DNA from: Dasypus novemcinctus
Taxonomy: Eukaryota; Chordata; Mammalia; Cingulata; Dasypodidae
Assembly: GCF_030445035.2 (NCBI RefSeq)
Contig: NC_080688.1
Coordinates: 59,099,949 to 59,163,948, forward strand
Direction of reading: 5' to 3'
DNA length: 64,000 nucleotides
How positions within the stretch are numbered: the stretch's first letter is position 1; each line of letters begins with the position of its first letter. A model generated the notes under the pieces. It was not told where the DNA came from. It saw nothing but the letters and a program-made list of their open reading frames with translations, and did no database searches. The position numbers were made by a program, and so were the translations under genes. Below are positions 46,126-57,240 of the stretch, piece by piece.

Positions 46126-46613
46126 TGTTGTAGAATTTGAGAGAGGTTCAATTATTTGCGTATAGAAAGGCCAGAACTCAGGAATAGTTTTGAGAAGGAA
46201 AAATGGCTTATTGACTGCCGGCTGGACTCGGGAGCTTTCTGTTTCAATCCCGAGCCCGGAACAAGATTCTTGAATCCCTTTTATACAGAGAGGAAAGGCC
46301 AAATGGTCCTTTTGTTTCAGTTCTCAATAGGCTTGAATTAGCATATGTCTTCCACATCCTAGGTAAGCTTTTAGCATGGACCTTATACATTCTAGATAAG
46401 CTTTTAGCACATTTGGTTTGCATTTTCCCTGAATATTTAAAGTTTATAGACTTTGCCTTGTTAAACTGTTTCCTGGGACTGGAGTCATTGCCATGGTTAC
46501 CAAGGGCAGGACTTCAGCCTCTTACCTTTCCACACCCACAAGTTAGGACAAACAGCTTAGGTTAAGGTTATCGCTAAAGAGACAAAAGAGCCTCCCACCC
46601 ATAGCCCACATCA
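46126..46613 (-). mobile_element. Solo LTR of the provirus family, minus strand
   Basis: Begins TGTTGTAGAATTTGAGAG and ends AGCCCACATCA, with perfect 4-bp duplication TTAT (46,122-46,125 and 46,614-46,617). At 488 bp it is slightly longer than its relatives, with a few small insertions. Confidence 0.9.
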
Positions 46614-46689
46614 TTATTGACAAAGTATGTTGATTTAAATTTAATGTTTCCTGGTTTACATTCCTCCTGTTCATACCTGCAGCTTTAGT

Positions 46690-47200
46690 TTAGGTTTCTT
46701 CACTCTCTAATACTTAGATTACTGCAATAGCCTCCTAGTTTGTCTCCTTACCACCACATTGCACTCATTTCTTAATGGCTAACATAATCATCACACATAT
46801 TATGTGTGTGTAACTGTGTGCATATATATTTATATTTAGTGTATATGTATACATGTGTGTGTGTGTGTGGGTATCTCATTATATACAGTTGGCTTCCAAT
46901 TATTCTGTCTTGCCAACTGGACAAATTTCAAACCCACCCAGCATCATAAAAGAGTAAGCCCTCTTTATTAAAATGCTTTCTGTTCATGTCTTTCTTTCTG
47001 CCTATGCTACATTTCATTGCTTGTCAAAATTCTACTCCACATTCCAGATCCAGACCAAAGGTCTATTTTTGCACATCTTCTCTTGACTTCACCTGGAAGT
47101 TGGTCACTCTCTTCTCTGGCTTTTTTGTACATGCTTCCAGAACAGTATTTAACTGAGTAAACAAGTGAGTGAATGCATGAATTAAAGAATTAAGAGGTTT
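46690..47200. mobile_element. LINE-2 (L2)-like fragment
   Basis: TTACTGCAATAGCCTCCTAG and GTCTCCTTACCACCAC are L2 hallmarks, followed by CACATCTTCTCTTGACTTCA and GAGTGAATGCATGAATTAAA. A short AT/TG microsatellite interrupts it at 46,800-46,870. Confidence 0.65.
46838..46869. repeat. AT/TG dinucleotide microsatellite
   Basis: GTATATGTATACATGTGTG passes into a short TG run. It is a degenerate alternating purine-pyrimidine tract. Confidence 0.75.
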
Positions 47201-47329
47201 GATCTACAAAGTCTCCACAGACTCTTCTATCTCTAAAGTTCTACAATTTTTAATATCACCCAGGTGCTGGAGGTAAATCTGGCTTTGAGGTAGCAGTCTG
47301 TAGAAAACTAATAAAAAGGAATAAGCAGT

Positions 47330-47485
47330 GCGCATGGAGTCATGCACACAAGCCATGTCTCTAATAATAATGATAACAAACAGCATTGTTATCAATACAA
47401 AGATTATCTCATTTGAGCCTCACAAAAATCCTTGACATAGACCGAAATGATGTTATTATTAATTTACCAAATCAAATGATAAGGC
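47330..47485. mobile_element. MIR SINE fragment
   Basis: TTATCTCATTTGAGCCTCAC and the following ATGTTATTATTAATTTACC match the 3' half of MIR. Confidence 0.6.
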
Positions 47486-47486
47486 G

Positions 47487-47575
47487 ATCAGTGTGGGCCA
47501 CCTGCATCAGAATCACCACCCAGAGTGCTAGTTAAAATGCAGATTTAAGTGAGCCTGGGGGAAGCAGAGACTCAA
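47487..47575. mobile_element. MER5A-like fragment
   Basis: GCATCAGAATCACCACCCAG and AGTTAAAATGCAGATTTAAG follow the left half of MER5A. The right half is absent or decayed. Confidence 0.7.
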
Positions 47576-48127
47576 GGCAGGTAGAGAAGGCTGAGGGTGA
47601 GAATAGGTGATATCCAAGAAACAGGAAGTCAGAGTCAAAAGCCACATTTGGCTGCCGGGACCTGAGAGCAATAGGAAAAGTAAGAAGTTTAAATCTCACT
47701 GAAGTTACTATTTTGCTTGTTTAAATCATTTATCCTAATCTGTAATTGAAATGATCTTGTTCCTTCTATAATGTCAAGAATCTCACGCTTAAGGGTAATA
47801 TTTTAGTGGAAACTTCAATGAGGTTTAGACTTGTGTACACTTCTCGAAGAGTTCAAAAAAAAAAAAAAGAATGGGCGATTCTGATAATATAGAAATAAAC
47901 TTTTAAATAGAAAGTCACAGGAGAATATAACCTTTCCCGTGTCTACTTTGACTTACAGTTAGAGAAGAGGGAAAACAGATTTTCTATATTGCTAATCTCT
48001 GCTTGTGTATTGGCAGAAGCTTGCTCAATGAAAACCATCCCTTGCTAAAAAGAACTTTTAACTAACCTTTGGTCAGAGAAAATGTTTCCATACTGGTTTC
48101 TGTGTGAAGTCAATAGAATACCCCATC
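47576..48127. other. Unassigned intergenic DNA
   Basis: No recognised feature. Confidence 0.45.
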
Positions 48128-48135
48128 CTTCCAAT

Positions 48136-48326
48136 CAGGGGTTCTTAACCTTTTTTGTTCCATGGACCCTTTGCCAGTCAGGTGAACACCAATGGGCCCC
48201 TTACTAAGTCCACATTATACTGTGTATTATTTAATAAATATATCACACCCGCACCAACACGTCCCCACAAGAATGTGTTTTTATTTATTTCAATTCCAGC
48301 TCACAGCCCCTTGTTAAGAACCTCTG
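48136..48326. mobile_element. Short hAT-type DNA transposon with perfect TSD
   Basis: A 191-bp element with terminal inverted repeats CAGGGGTTCTTAACC and GTTAAGAACCTCTG, flanked by a perfect 8-bp duplication CTTCCAAT (48,128-48,135 and 48,327-48,334). Eight-bp duplications and CAGGG termini are hAT hallmarks. It carries no transposase and is a non-autonomous or internally deleted derivative. The 63-codon frame inside (48,155-48,346) is chance. Confidence 0.9.
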
Positions 48327-48334
48327 CTTCCAAT

Positions 48335-48820
48335 GTTCTGGGATAAACCAAGGATAACAGAGTCATGGATAGAGTACTGGTCTGGAGATTTTCTTAACTA
48401 GAAAACTCCTTTCTTACAGTGAAATAATTTCCATAACTTCTTCCCTTTGTTTAATTACTTCACAGGATAAGACAAATCCCCCTTCAATACTGCAGATTTC
48501 CAAAGATCTGGAGGTAATATGACTTAAATCTCTTCCTCTTCTAGCTTAATGCCCCTACTTCCTTCTTACTTCCAAGTGATAAGGTTTATCTATGACTTCA
48601 TCTTCCAAGTTGTTCTTTTCTGGACGTTTTTCATTTTCCATAATTATTTCAGTGTTCTGGAGATGATTTAATGAGATGAGAACATCACAACTTGCAAGTC
48701 CTCAATTTAAGTACTGTAGTTCATTGTTTTGTATTTTTATTTTTTCTTGCAAACTAAAGTTGTATTCTTTTTCCTTGGAAGCAGTTTTGGTATTGCTAAA
48801 GAAAACAGGCTTAAAAAAAA
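48335..48820. other. Unassigned intergenic DNA
   Basis: No recognised feature. Confidence 0.45.
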
Positions 48821-48824
48821 AAAA

Positions 48825-49010
48825 GAGAACAGAGTAGGATTTAATCCTGGCTTCACTCTCATTAACTCTATGCGTTTAGGCAGGCTGTTTAACACTTCCT
48901 GAGCTACTTAAGTACTTATGCAATGGAACTTTTTAATGAGAAATGCAGGCTTATTTAGAGAGGATTAAATGAGATAATTAGATAATTAGCATGGAGTGAA
49001 TCCTCACCTT
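48825..49010 (+). mobile_element. MIR SINE fragment
   Basis: GGATTTAATCCTGGCTTCAC, GGCAGGCTGTTTAACACTTC and GAGGATTAAATGAGATAATT are MIR in sense order. Confidence 0.65.
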
Positions 49011-49667
49011 AGCTAAAATTCTCAAAAAACATTTTTTGAAAAAGCAGCCTGTATCTGAACAATTGCCTCAAACTTCATTTGTATGGAAAAATGCAAGCCC
49101 TTAATTTTTTTAAGGGATGTTTGCAAAACCTCTCTTTACTGAGCAATTATAACACAAAACAATTAAACTTTACATACATTTCAATTTCTACATTTTACCC
49201 ATTTAATTGTACCTGCTTCTTTTTTAAAGATGTGTGTAGGTGCTACTGTTTCTAGTTTATGCACATGTGTCATATTAAATCTGCTAAGTCTATCACTTTT
49301 ATACAGAAATAATCTTCATAGAAACTGTTCAATAGAAAGTACCAAAATGTGGACAAATATTCAGAAATATTCAAAATGATCAAGGTGCACTAATTGTGAA
49401 TTTAGATAACCACAATAATTGTACCAGGAAGGCACTGTAAAAGGAGAGCAGAAAGGCAAAAAAAAGCTGGACTAGGCTTGAGTCCTGCCCGCATATTCTG
49501 TGATACTACTCCCATACATAGGAACATGTGTTTCATCATTGTTTAAATGGGCAAACAAATCCAGCTGCCAAGGTAGCCAGCAAGGTTAAATGTGGAAGGA
49601 AGGATAAAGATAAGACAGAGACCAATTCATGTTATTTGCAATATATATATGACAGAAAACTTTGCTA
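49011..49667. other. Unassigned intergenic DNA
   Basis: No recognised feature. Confidence 0.45.
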
Positions 49668-49671
49668 ATAT

Positions 49672-50148
49672 TGTTGTAGAATTTGAGAGCGATTCAATTT
49701 TTGCATATAGAAAGGCCAGGATTCAGGAATGATTTTGAGAAGAAAAAATGGTTTATTGACAGCCTGCCCGACTAGGGAGCTTTCTGTTTCAAACCCTGGC
49801 TCTGAACAAGAATTTTGAGTTCCTTTTATACAGAGAGGAAGGGTCAAATTGTTCTTTGTTTCAGTTCTCAATAGGCTTGAATTAGCATATATCCTCCACA
49901 TCCTAGGTAAGCTTTTAGCATGGACCTTATACATTCTAGATAAACCTTTTAGCACATTTGGTTTGCATTTTCCTTGAATATTTAAAGTTTATAGAGTTTG
50001 CATTGCTAAACTGTTCCCTGGGACTGGAGTTGTTGCTATGGTCACCAAGGGCAGGACTGCAGCCTCTTACCTTCCCACACCCACAAGTCACAGACAGCTT
50101 TGATTATCTACAAAGGGATGAAGAGCCTCCCACCCATAGCCCACATCA
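49672..50148 (-). mobile_element. Solo LTR of the provirus family, minus strand
   Basis: Begins TGTTGTAGAATTTGAG and ends AGCCCACATCA. Flanks are ATAT (49,668-49,671) and ATAC (50,149-50,152), a 4-bp duplication with one mismatch. A 96-codon minus-strand frame (49,665-49,955) lies inside it and is not a retroviral gene. Confidence 0.88.
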
Positions 50149-50152
50149 ATAC

Positions 50153-51405
50153 CTGTATTAATGAAAAAAACACACAAATATCGAAGGGATATTAAATAGA
50201 AAAATGGGCAACAGGGATGAACAAGAAATTCACCAAAGAAGAAAACTGTTAATAATATTAATGAGTTGGCAATTTTGAAACCATTTTGTGTGTATTGCAG
50301 ATGAACCAAATAGGTAAATATATTCATGTTTTCATGGAGCTATGGTATTTATTCTAAATTTTAAAAATCAAATATGAAGTAGACAAAGAAAAGATATACT
50401 CTGTTAATATTTGATTGAAAATAGTATTATAAATATGTAATTTAGACATATGAATTCCTGTCAAAAGTTTCTAGGGATTGTGATAACACAGCACACAGAT
50501 GTCAGTTTCTTAAAATATGGAATTCCTTAGAGAAATGGCTGATTCCAGGTTTAGGGCAGGGAAAACACAGAATGCACCTGGTGATCTTGTGTTCAAAAGC
50601 AAAGAAGTGCTCAAAGACAGAATGTTTTAAAAAGAACACTGGAGCCATCTTGAAGGTACTCCCATCTGCAATATTTGTAAAATTTTAACATAATAAAGAA
50701 TAAAAATATTATCAGTAACAATGTGCATACATAAAAATTCATGAGACCATAATATTAGTCAAAAAAGGGAGTTTCTAGGGAATAATAATTTACCATCATC
50801 AGAACGACTCATTTCATTAAGTCATTATTTGAAAGACTGATCATTTAAAGGGCAAAAACAAACAAACAAAACTAGCCTTTGTTTTACGTTGTTCATTTTT
50901 TGTGGCTGAAAGCAAGCCCTTTTATACTAAAGAATATTAGCTAAGAAATATAATAGTGGTAGAATTTTTAAATTACCATTTTATAACCTACAATGATATA
51001 ATTAATTCAAGTAAGAATCATGAGTAGCTGTATAAACCATTAGGGAATAGGATCTTCACCTGGTGTCTGATTAAAGCTAATTGTAAAGGGAAAACACATG
51101 TACTATTATGGATAGATCTGGCAACCTCAATTTTAACCAAGTGAGTAACCCGAGAACCAAAAATAACAGGACAAACTGGTATTATGTGCCTCCTGATTTG
51201 AGGCAATAAAAAATGTGAACATCACTATGACATATTCTCACAAATCTCATCAATACTTTATGTCTAATTTTATTGTACAGTAAATTCAGGGGAATAAAGA
51301 AATACATTAAAAGATATTTAGAGGAAATAATTTTAAAAATCTAAAATGATAGGACATTTTGAATGGTAATTGGTCTACACTCCCCAGAAAGTCAAATTTG
51401 TAAAC
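50153..51405. other. Unassigned intergenic DNA
   Basis: AT-rich, no gene or clear repeat. Confidence 0.45.
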
Positions 51406-51409
51406 AATT

Positions 51410-51845
51410 TTTTTAAATAAATGGTGGTAGTCTATTTTAGATTAAAAAGATCAAAAAAGGTTAACAAGTAAATACAATGGATGAACCTTGATTGTATCCT
51501 GGTTTGAAAAAAAAAAACTTATCTGACTGATTATTGATCATACTAGTAAGTTATTATAACTTTTTGATATGACATTCTTACAGTTATGCATGTTCCTATT
51601 TTTTTGAAATACATTCTAAAGTATTAGAGGTGAACTATTATAAAACCTGCATCTGACTTCCAGATGCATCCACAAAAGTAAATAAATAAATAAGCAAGCA
51701 AACAAACAAACAAAGGTGTTAGGCATATTTGGCAAAACAATAATTGCCATTAGTTATAGATGGTGGGTATATGGGCATTCATTGTATATTTCTTGTAGTT
51801 TTTTGTTTGAAATTTTTCATCATACCATATTGAAGAGCAAGAGCA
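51410..51845 (+). mobile_element. L1 3' UTR fragment, plus strand
   Basis: GATGAACCTTGATTGTATCC, ATAGATGGTGGGTATATGGG and CATTCATTGTATATTTCTTG followed by GTTTGAAATTTTTCATCATA match the 3' UTR of old L1. A short run (AAGCAAGCAAACAAACAAAC) is a secondary microsatellite. Confidence 0.7.
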
Positions 51846-52375
51846 TTATTAAGGTTTGTCATGTTTGAGCTTCTCTTTCCTTAACAAATGTGGTTTCTTG
51901 ATCCCATATTATTTTGTCACTAATAGTGTCACTGTTATATGGTTTCATTTACCATATCCCAAAGTTTCTCCTGCCACTTATCTCCTCATATTTCTCTAAG
52001 CATAACCTATAAGCCAAAGCAATTCAATCACTTCCTTTTGTCCATATACGTTCTACTTCTTTGTTGATTCTGTTCTGTTTGCTTTTCATAGATCTATTTC
52101 TCTCTCCCAGGCTGTTAAAACTCTGGTCATCTCAAACATGGGCTTCATGAAGTCAATACAAACTCCAATTCCACGTGTTAATTTCTCTTCTTTGAACCTC
52201 ATTTCTAATTTACACTTTTAGATGTCATTGTATTATAGCATTATTGTCATATAATGTGCATTTTCTTATTCCATTGCATCTTCTATTATTTTATTTCACC
52301 ATGGTTCCTAAAATGTGTTATATTAGTTAATTAAATAATTGATTCATAAAATCAACAAGAATTTTTCATGCTTAC
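51846..52375. other. Unassigned, possibly L2-related
   Basis: Pyrimidine-rich text around 51,970-52,200 is vaguely L2-like, without decisive phrases. Confidence 0.35.
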
Positions 52376-52868
52376 TGTGGCAGTTTGGGTCTTTTGTTGG
52401 CCCTAGATAATCCTGTTATTAAAGCTAACCCATTCCTGCTCATGTAAAGCTATCATAGATAGTACATTTTTTCTTTTAGATACTGGGGTCAGGGATTGAA
52501 CCCAGGACCTTGTATGCAGGAAGCCGGCATTCAACCACTGAGATACATCAGCAATCCGGAGTTGGTTTTTTCATTTGTTTGCTTGTTGTTTTTGGTTTTG
52601 GTTTTGGTTTTTAGGAGGCGCCAGGACCCCAGGAACCAAACCTGGGACCTCCCATCTGGGAAGCAGGTTCTCAACGACTTGAGCCACATCTGCTCCTGTT
52701 GTGACCTTTTGATCAGATTTATTTAAGTGATCTTCCTTTTGATTAAATCATTTTAGTAGGTCATGACCCAGGGCAGGTCTTGATTCTTTTACTGAAGTCC
52801 TTTATAAACAGAGGAATAAAAAGCCACAGGCACAGGAAAAAAAACCTCAGAGACAGAGTGGAACCCAC
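52376..52868 (+). mobile_element. LTR (TGTGGCAGTTTG family), truncated, SINE-interrupted
   Basis: Begins TGTGGCAGTTTGGGTCTTTT like the LTR at 18,270, continues to ACCCATTCCTGCTCATGTAA, is interrupted by a SINE at 52,466-52,698, and resumes with GACCTTTTGATCAGATTTAT. A TATA-like CCTTTATAAACAGAGG at 52,799-52,814 marks the U3/R promoter. It is cut off where another LTR-like element starts at 52,869. Confidence 0.7.
52466..52698 (-). mobile_element. Dimeric tRNA-derived SINE nested in LTR
   Basis: Two tRNA-like monomers (52,481-52,557 and 52,614-52,698) with complements of B boxes (GGGATTGAACCC, GGAACCAAACCTGGG) and of A boxes (CAACCACTGAGATACATC, GACTTGAGCCACATCTGC), linked by a GTTTTG repeat. 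It has the same architecture as the dimer at 24,440. Confidence 0.85.
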
Positions 52869-53335
52869 TGTATTAATTTCCAAAAATGAGTTCTGGTGCA
52901 AAGTACCAGACATCTATTGGCTTTTAAAAAGAGGATTTATTTGGGTTAAAGGCTTACAGTTATAAGGCCAGGGGCCATGAAAAGTCCAAACTGAAGCACC
53001 CTAAGAGATGCTTTCTCACCAAAGTTAGCTACTATTGATCCTGGCATGTTGCCATGTGGTAAAGCAAGATGGCCACTGATCTCTGCCTGGATTTCAGCCT
53101 TTCCCTCCCGGTTCACCCTTTCGTTTTGAGCTCTATGGGCCCAGCCTCTTAAGGCTTCATGCGTAAGTGATCCTATAGCCCTCTCTTTCCTTGCATAGGG
53201 CTTGTTTCTTTCTGGGCCTCCTATATGAGGTAAATGGCTCATGAGACAGAATTGAGCAATATTTCTCCTAAGACCGAATGATCCTTTCTCAGAAGCACAG
53301 GAGTGCACCCAGACCTGATCCTCTTTAATATTCTA
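52869..53335 (+). mobile_element. LTR-like element related to TGTATTAGTC family
   Basis: Begins TGTATTAATTTCC, has AAGTACCAGACATCTATTGG, GGATTTATTTGGGTTAAAGG and CACCAAAGTTAGC like the copies at 1443 and 54,624, but its 3' end is not recognised, so it is probably truncated. A minus-strand 120-codon frame (52,946-53,308) falls wholly inside and is not considered a gene. Confidence 0.65.
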
Positions 53336-54238
53336 CTTGTCAGAATTTACTTGATTCTTAGCCACTTGGTCTCCCCAGTAAGGAGAGGGAAAGTCTACTA
53401 GAATATCTGTTCCATCTCTTCCAAGGTTGTTATTTGAAAATATTTTCCAGTACCTTGACCAACTCAGTTGTAAATGACCTCAGTGATGGAACTTTTGCTA
53501 TTTCCGTTAGGAGAGCTATTTACCACCATAGACTGGCTTCTATATCTTAGTCAATTTTTTACCCAATTCACTATTTCATCAAGGCTGTGTACCTGCCAGG
53601 CTTACCTATTACTCTTCTATGTAGTAGCAAATACTTTCTTAAATTACAATGCAATTACTTGTAATCTTCTATCTCTTTTGAGTTTCATTTTAACTTCCTC
53701 AGGAAAATATATCTACTTTAGAGTGAAAGGTTGGTCTTAAAGAGACTCCTTATCGACCTGGTCAAATTTTGTGTCCTGATTTTGCTGAATTTATCTCTAA
53801 ACTCAGGCATTCAATTTGCTGTACATCCTCAGAAATTTCTCATAAAACTAATACATTCTAAATGAATTTAGAATTTACCTTAAATTGGAGGAACTTAGAA
53901 AATATTCTGCAGTCTTTATTGCAAGAGCCCAATCAGTTCACTTGTTTAATTCAAGAACTGAGTAAATTCAAAGCCATCCCCCTAAATTTTGTGGAAACTT
54001 TGTGCTTTCTTGCTTTTATACAGAAAACCATGAAAAAATTAATTTCCTCGCTTCCTTCCTCTATATATGCCCATTAATCTTTCTACTTATAAACACTTAC
54101 AGGGTCAGAATGCTTTAAAATTCATTAAATCTTAGAATGATGTTGCTATAGCAAATGAGCCCAAAATGAGGTGGAAAGAAGCTATCACCTCATGGGTTTA
54201 AACATATTTGGCCTTTCTATTGTTTTTAATATTTAGTA
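53336..54238. other. Unassigned intergenic DNA
   Basis: No recognised repeat. Two plus-strand frames (53,474-53,740 and 53,862-54,077) have no family features. Confidence 0.4.
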
Positions 54239-54330
54239 ATATTTAAAAGAGTGACTATGGATAAATCACTTAATCTCTTAAAACCTCAATTTCCTTATGT
54301 GTATTTTTATTTTAATTTTCAGGATAATTT
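54239..54330 (+). mobile_element. MIR core fragment
   Basis: GTGACTATGGATAAATCACT and CCTCAATTTCCTTATGTGTA are the MIR core. Confidence 0.65.
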
Positions 54331-54623
54331 AGACTTAATTAGCTTCAGTGTGAATTTTTGTTTCATTTTTTATTTTCCAATTCTTTGTAACATGTGAGAT
54401 GCTATTTCAAATCAGTTTAATCCTCCAGCATATGGAGCAAGCAGTAGCAATCATAAACTCATAGAAAAACCTCAATTTAGGTATTTCATATTATGGGGAT
54501 AAGGTAAGGGATGATTATTTTCACCTTACATGTGATCTCCATCTTTCATTTTCTCTAAAATTTAAGAAGGCCTAACTCTTTTTTGTTGTCGACGCTCTTG
54601 AGAGGAAATGCCCACATGCTTGT

Positions 54624-55294
54624 TGTATTAGTCAATCAAAGGGATGCTGATGTAAAGTAACAGAAATAAGTTCGCATTTATAAAGGGTATTTATTTCAGT
54701 TTCAGTTAGATACTTACATTCACAAGGCCATAAAGTGTAAGTTACCTCCTTCACCAAAGTCTGTTGCCACGTGTTAGTGCTCTACTAACTTACTTAACTT
54801 AGTAGTGCTCTACTAAGATCAGATGGCTACTGATCTTTATGAGGATTCATCCTTCCTCTTCAGGCTCCATGGTCCCAGCTTCTTCAGGTCTCAGTTGTAG
54901 GCTGGTATAAAGCTCATCTCTTTCCCTGGGGCTCATTTCTTCTTGGGCTCAGCTGCTCTGTTCTCACTACAAGGGCAGCTGTAGACTCTCAGACTCTCTC
55001 TTTCCCTGGAGCTTCGGCTGTGTTTGTGGAGTCTTCTCTATTCTTCTGTGTTCTTCTCCTGTGTATTAATTTCCCAGGGCTCCAGCATCAAAACTCCAAC
55101 TCTCCTCTACAGTGTCTTTTCTTTGTGAGTCCCTGCCTACCACTGGCCCAATCAAAACCCTAATCATGATTTAATCAAGTGAAAGTGAAACCTCAGGAGT
55201 TAATACAATCTAATATGCCCAGAGGAATAGACCACTTTACAAACATAATCCAATATCTATTTTTGGAATTCACAAATATTATCAAACTGCTACA
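54624..55294 (+). mobile_element. Solo LTR, TGTATTAGTC family, perfect 5-bp TSD
   Basis: Begins TGTATTAGTCAATC, ends ATCAAACTGCTACA, with TG...CA ends and a perfect 5-bp duplication CTTGT (54,619-54,623 and 55,295-55,299). At 671 bp it is longer than the copy at 1443-1972 (530 bp), through extra internal CT-rich sequence. It defines the ends of this family in the window. Confidence 0.9.
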
Positions 55295-55299
55295 CTTGT

Positions 55300-56165
55300 A
55301 TATAAAAAAGCAAGATCTGAGAGACTAAACACATATCTGCAGAACTAGTTTTCTCTAGCACCTGAAATCTGGTTCCAATGATTGATTAATGCTGCTGGCA
55401 ACTAGCAGGGAAACCATGGTATACTCATTTCCCAGATCTCTTCCTGTTTACTGGTCTCTCTTTTGTTTCTCCTAAAATTGGAAACTTGAAGTTGAACATC
55501 TCTTTGTCCACACCCAACTAGAATATTCTACCTGCGCAGCTTGACTGATTTTCAATTGTTATAGAATTAGAATAGATGATATTACTTGAAAAAAATTACC
55601 ATCACCCAATCAAGTAATGCTCACACATTGCCTGAGTATCTACCATGTACTCAAAACAAAAATCAGTGTAAATTACAGAATTACACATAAAAAGATTCGA
55701 AAATGATTCAAGAGATTCAAGATGAACACACAATTAAGTTAACCATGCAGCACATGAACATAACTAGGCATTTATTTGTGAACTTCAGATTATAAAATAA
55801 GAATGGATGCAATGAAGTGGAAAAATAGCAAGAGCTGGGCAAGCCAGGGGTGGCTTTACAGAAGCCGTGAGTCTTGTTCTGATGTGAAAAACATGTTAGA
55901 AAGAAAGAAGGACAATAGTAGAGATTACTGGGCAGGATAAAAACACAAGTAAAACAAAAATCTTGTGTCAGAAATAAGAGATAGGTATTATCAAGTAATA
56001 ACAATATGATAATAAAATATTATAACAAACATAAAGCCAAGCTCTCTACCTACAGCTTCTTTCTCACCTTGGACAATGTGTATAATTTTTCTACTGACCT
56101 AACATTTGGAGGTGGGAGGAAAAAAAACTACCACGTTTGCCTCCTAGTTACTCACTTTTTAAAAA
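55300..56165. other. Unassigned intergenic DNA
   Basis: No gene recognised. A minus-strand 95-codon frame (55,717-56,004) has no domain features. Confidence 0.45.
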
Positions 56166-56169
56166 CCTA

Positions 56170-56389
56170 ATCTGTCTTTCCAGTGCTTTTCTAAGCACTG
56201 AAGAGATACTGTCAGACCTTTGCTCAAACTTTTGAATTGTCCTACAACCTTCAGAATTATGTCCAAAGATCTCACCCTGGCATTCAAGACCCTCAATGGT
56301 CTAGCACTATCTTAACTTTTCCAGAATATCTCTCATTTTCTCTTGCATATTTCCTGGGCTTCAGTCCAATCTGACTGGGCTTTTCCTAT
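56170..56389. mobile_element. LINE-2-like fragment
   Basis: CTCACCCTGGCATTCAAGAC and CCTCAATGGTCTAGCACTAT are L2 hallmarks. It is interrupted by the L1 3' end that follows. Confidence 0.65.
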
Positions 56390-56700
56390 AATATATATAT
56401 ATATTTTTAGTAATAATAAACTTTATCTTTAGAGAAGTTTTAGACTTATAGAAAAATTACACCAAAAGTATAGGGAATTCCCATATAATCCCCCCACCCA
56501 CAAACCCACACCCACACACATAGCTGTCCCTGTTATTAACATCTTACATAGTGTGGTACCTTTGTTACACTTGATGTACCATTATTGAAGTATTGCTACT
56601 GACTAAAGTCTATAGTTTACATTATGATTTACACTTTGTTCTGTACAGTTTTGTAGGCTTTGACATATGTAGGCATTCTCTTACAGTGCTTCTTCTATAT
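56390..56700 (-). mobile_element. L1 3' UTR fragment, minus strand
   Basis: AGAAGTTTTAGACTTATAGA, GGGAATTCCCATATAATCCC and GTAGGCTTTGACATATGTAG are the antisense of an L1 3' UTR. Confidence 0.8.
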
Positions 56701-57075
56701 TCCTATCTTCAAAATCCCTCCTCTAATTCAAGACTCACCTTGGTTTTCATTTGCTTTGTTCTTTAGGTCATCCCAGCTGGAAATAATGGCCCACGTCTCA
56801 ATGTGCCCATATTTATTGCATTCCTCTAGTCTTTAAAACCATTGGTTCTACTTTAGCCCTTTTGGGTGAGGTAGGAACCATATATTACCGATAACTTAGA
56901 ACTAAATATTAGTGTTCAAAAAATGGATGTGATTTAAACTGAATCCAATCAAGTATATGACACATGAGCAAATGTCATAGCTGTAGGCTCCATTTATCTG
57001 CAAATGAAAATTGTTAAGGACAATTGCTCATTTTATATAAATATTTACCTTAATCCAAACAATGCCTTGAAAACT
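56701..57075. other. Probable L2 continuation and unassigned DNA
   Basis: The first part may continue the L2 fragment; the rest is not recognised. Confidence 0.35.
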
Positions 57076-57079
57076 TATT

Positions 57080-57240
57080 TTAACACATTATTCCATGACT
57101 TTTTTAACAGGCCAGAAAGATAGGATTCTATCATCCCATTTTACAGAGGAGAAAACTGAAACTCTGGGAGTTTAAATACTTCATTGAAAATACAATAAAA
57201 AAATTCCATATTTAAGTTTCCAAATCCATTTCTTCTGATT
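57080..57240. mobile_element. MIR-like fragment
   Basis: CATCCCATTTTACAGAGGAG and AAACTGAAACTCTGGGAG are the MIR or L2-tail core motif. Confidence 0.6.

Noticed and set aside
52946..53308. 120-codon minus-strand open frame
   Set aside because: Entirely within an LTR-like element related to two others whose matching region is not open; no recognisable family.
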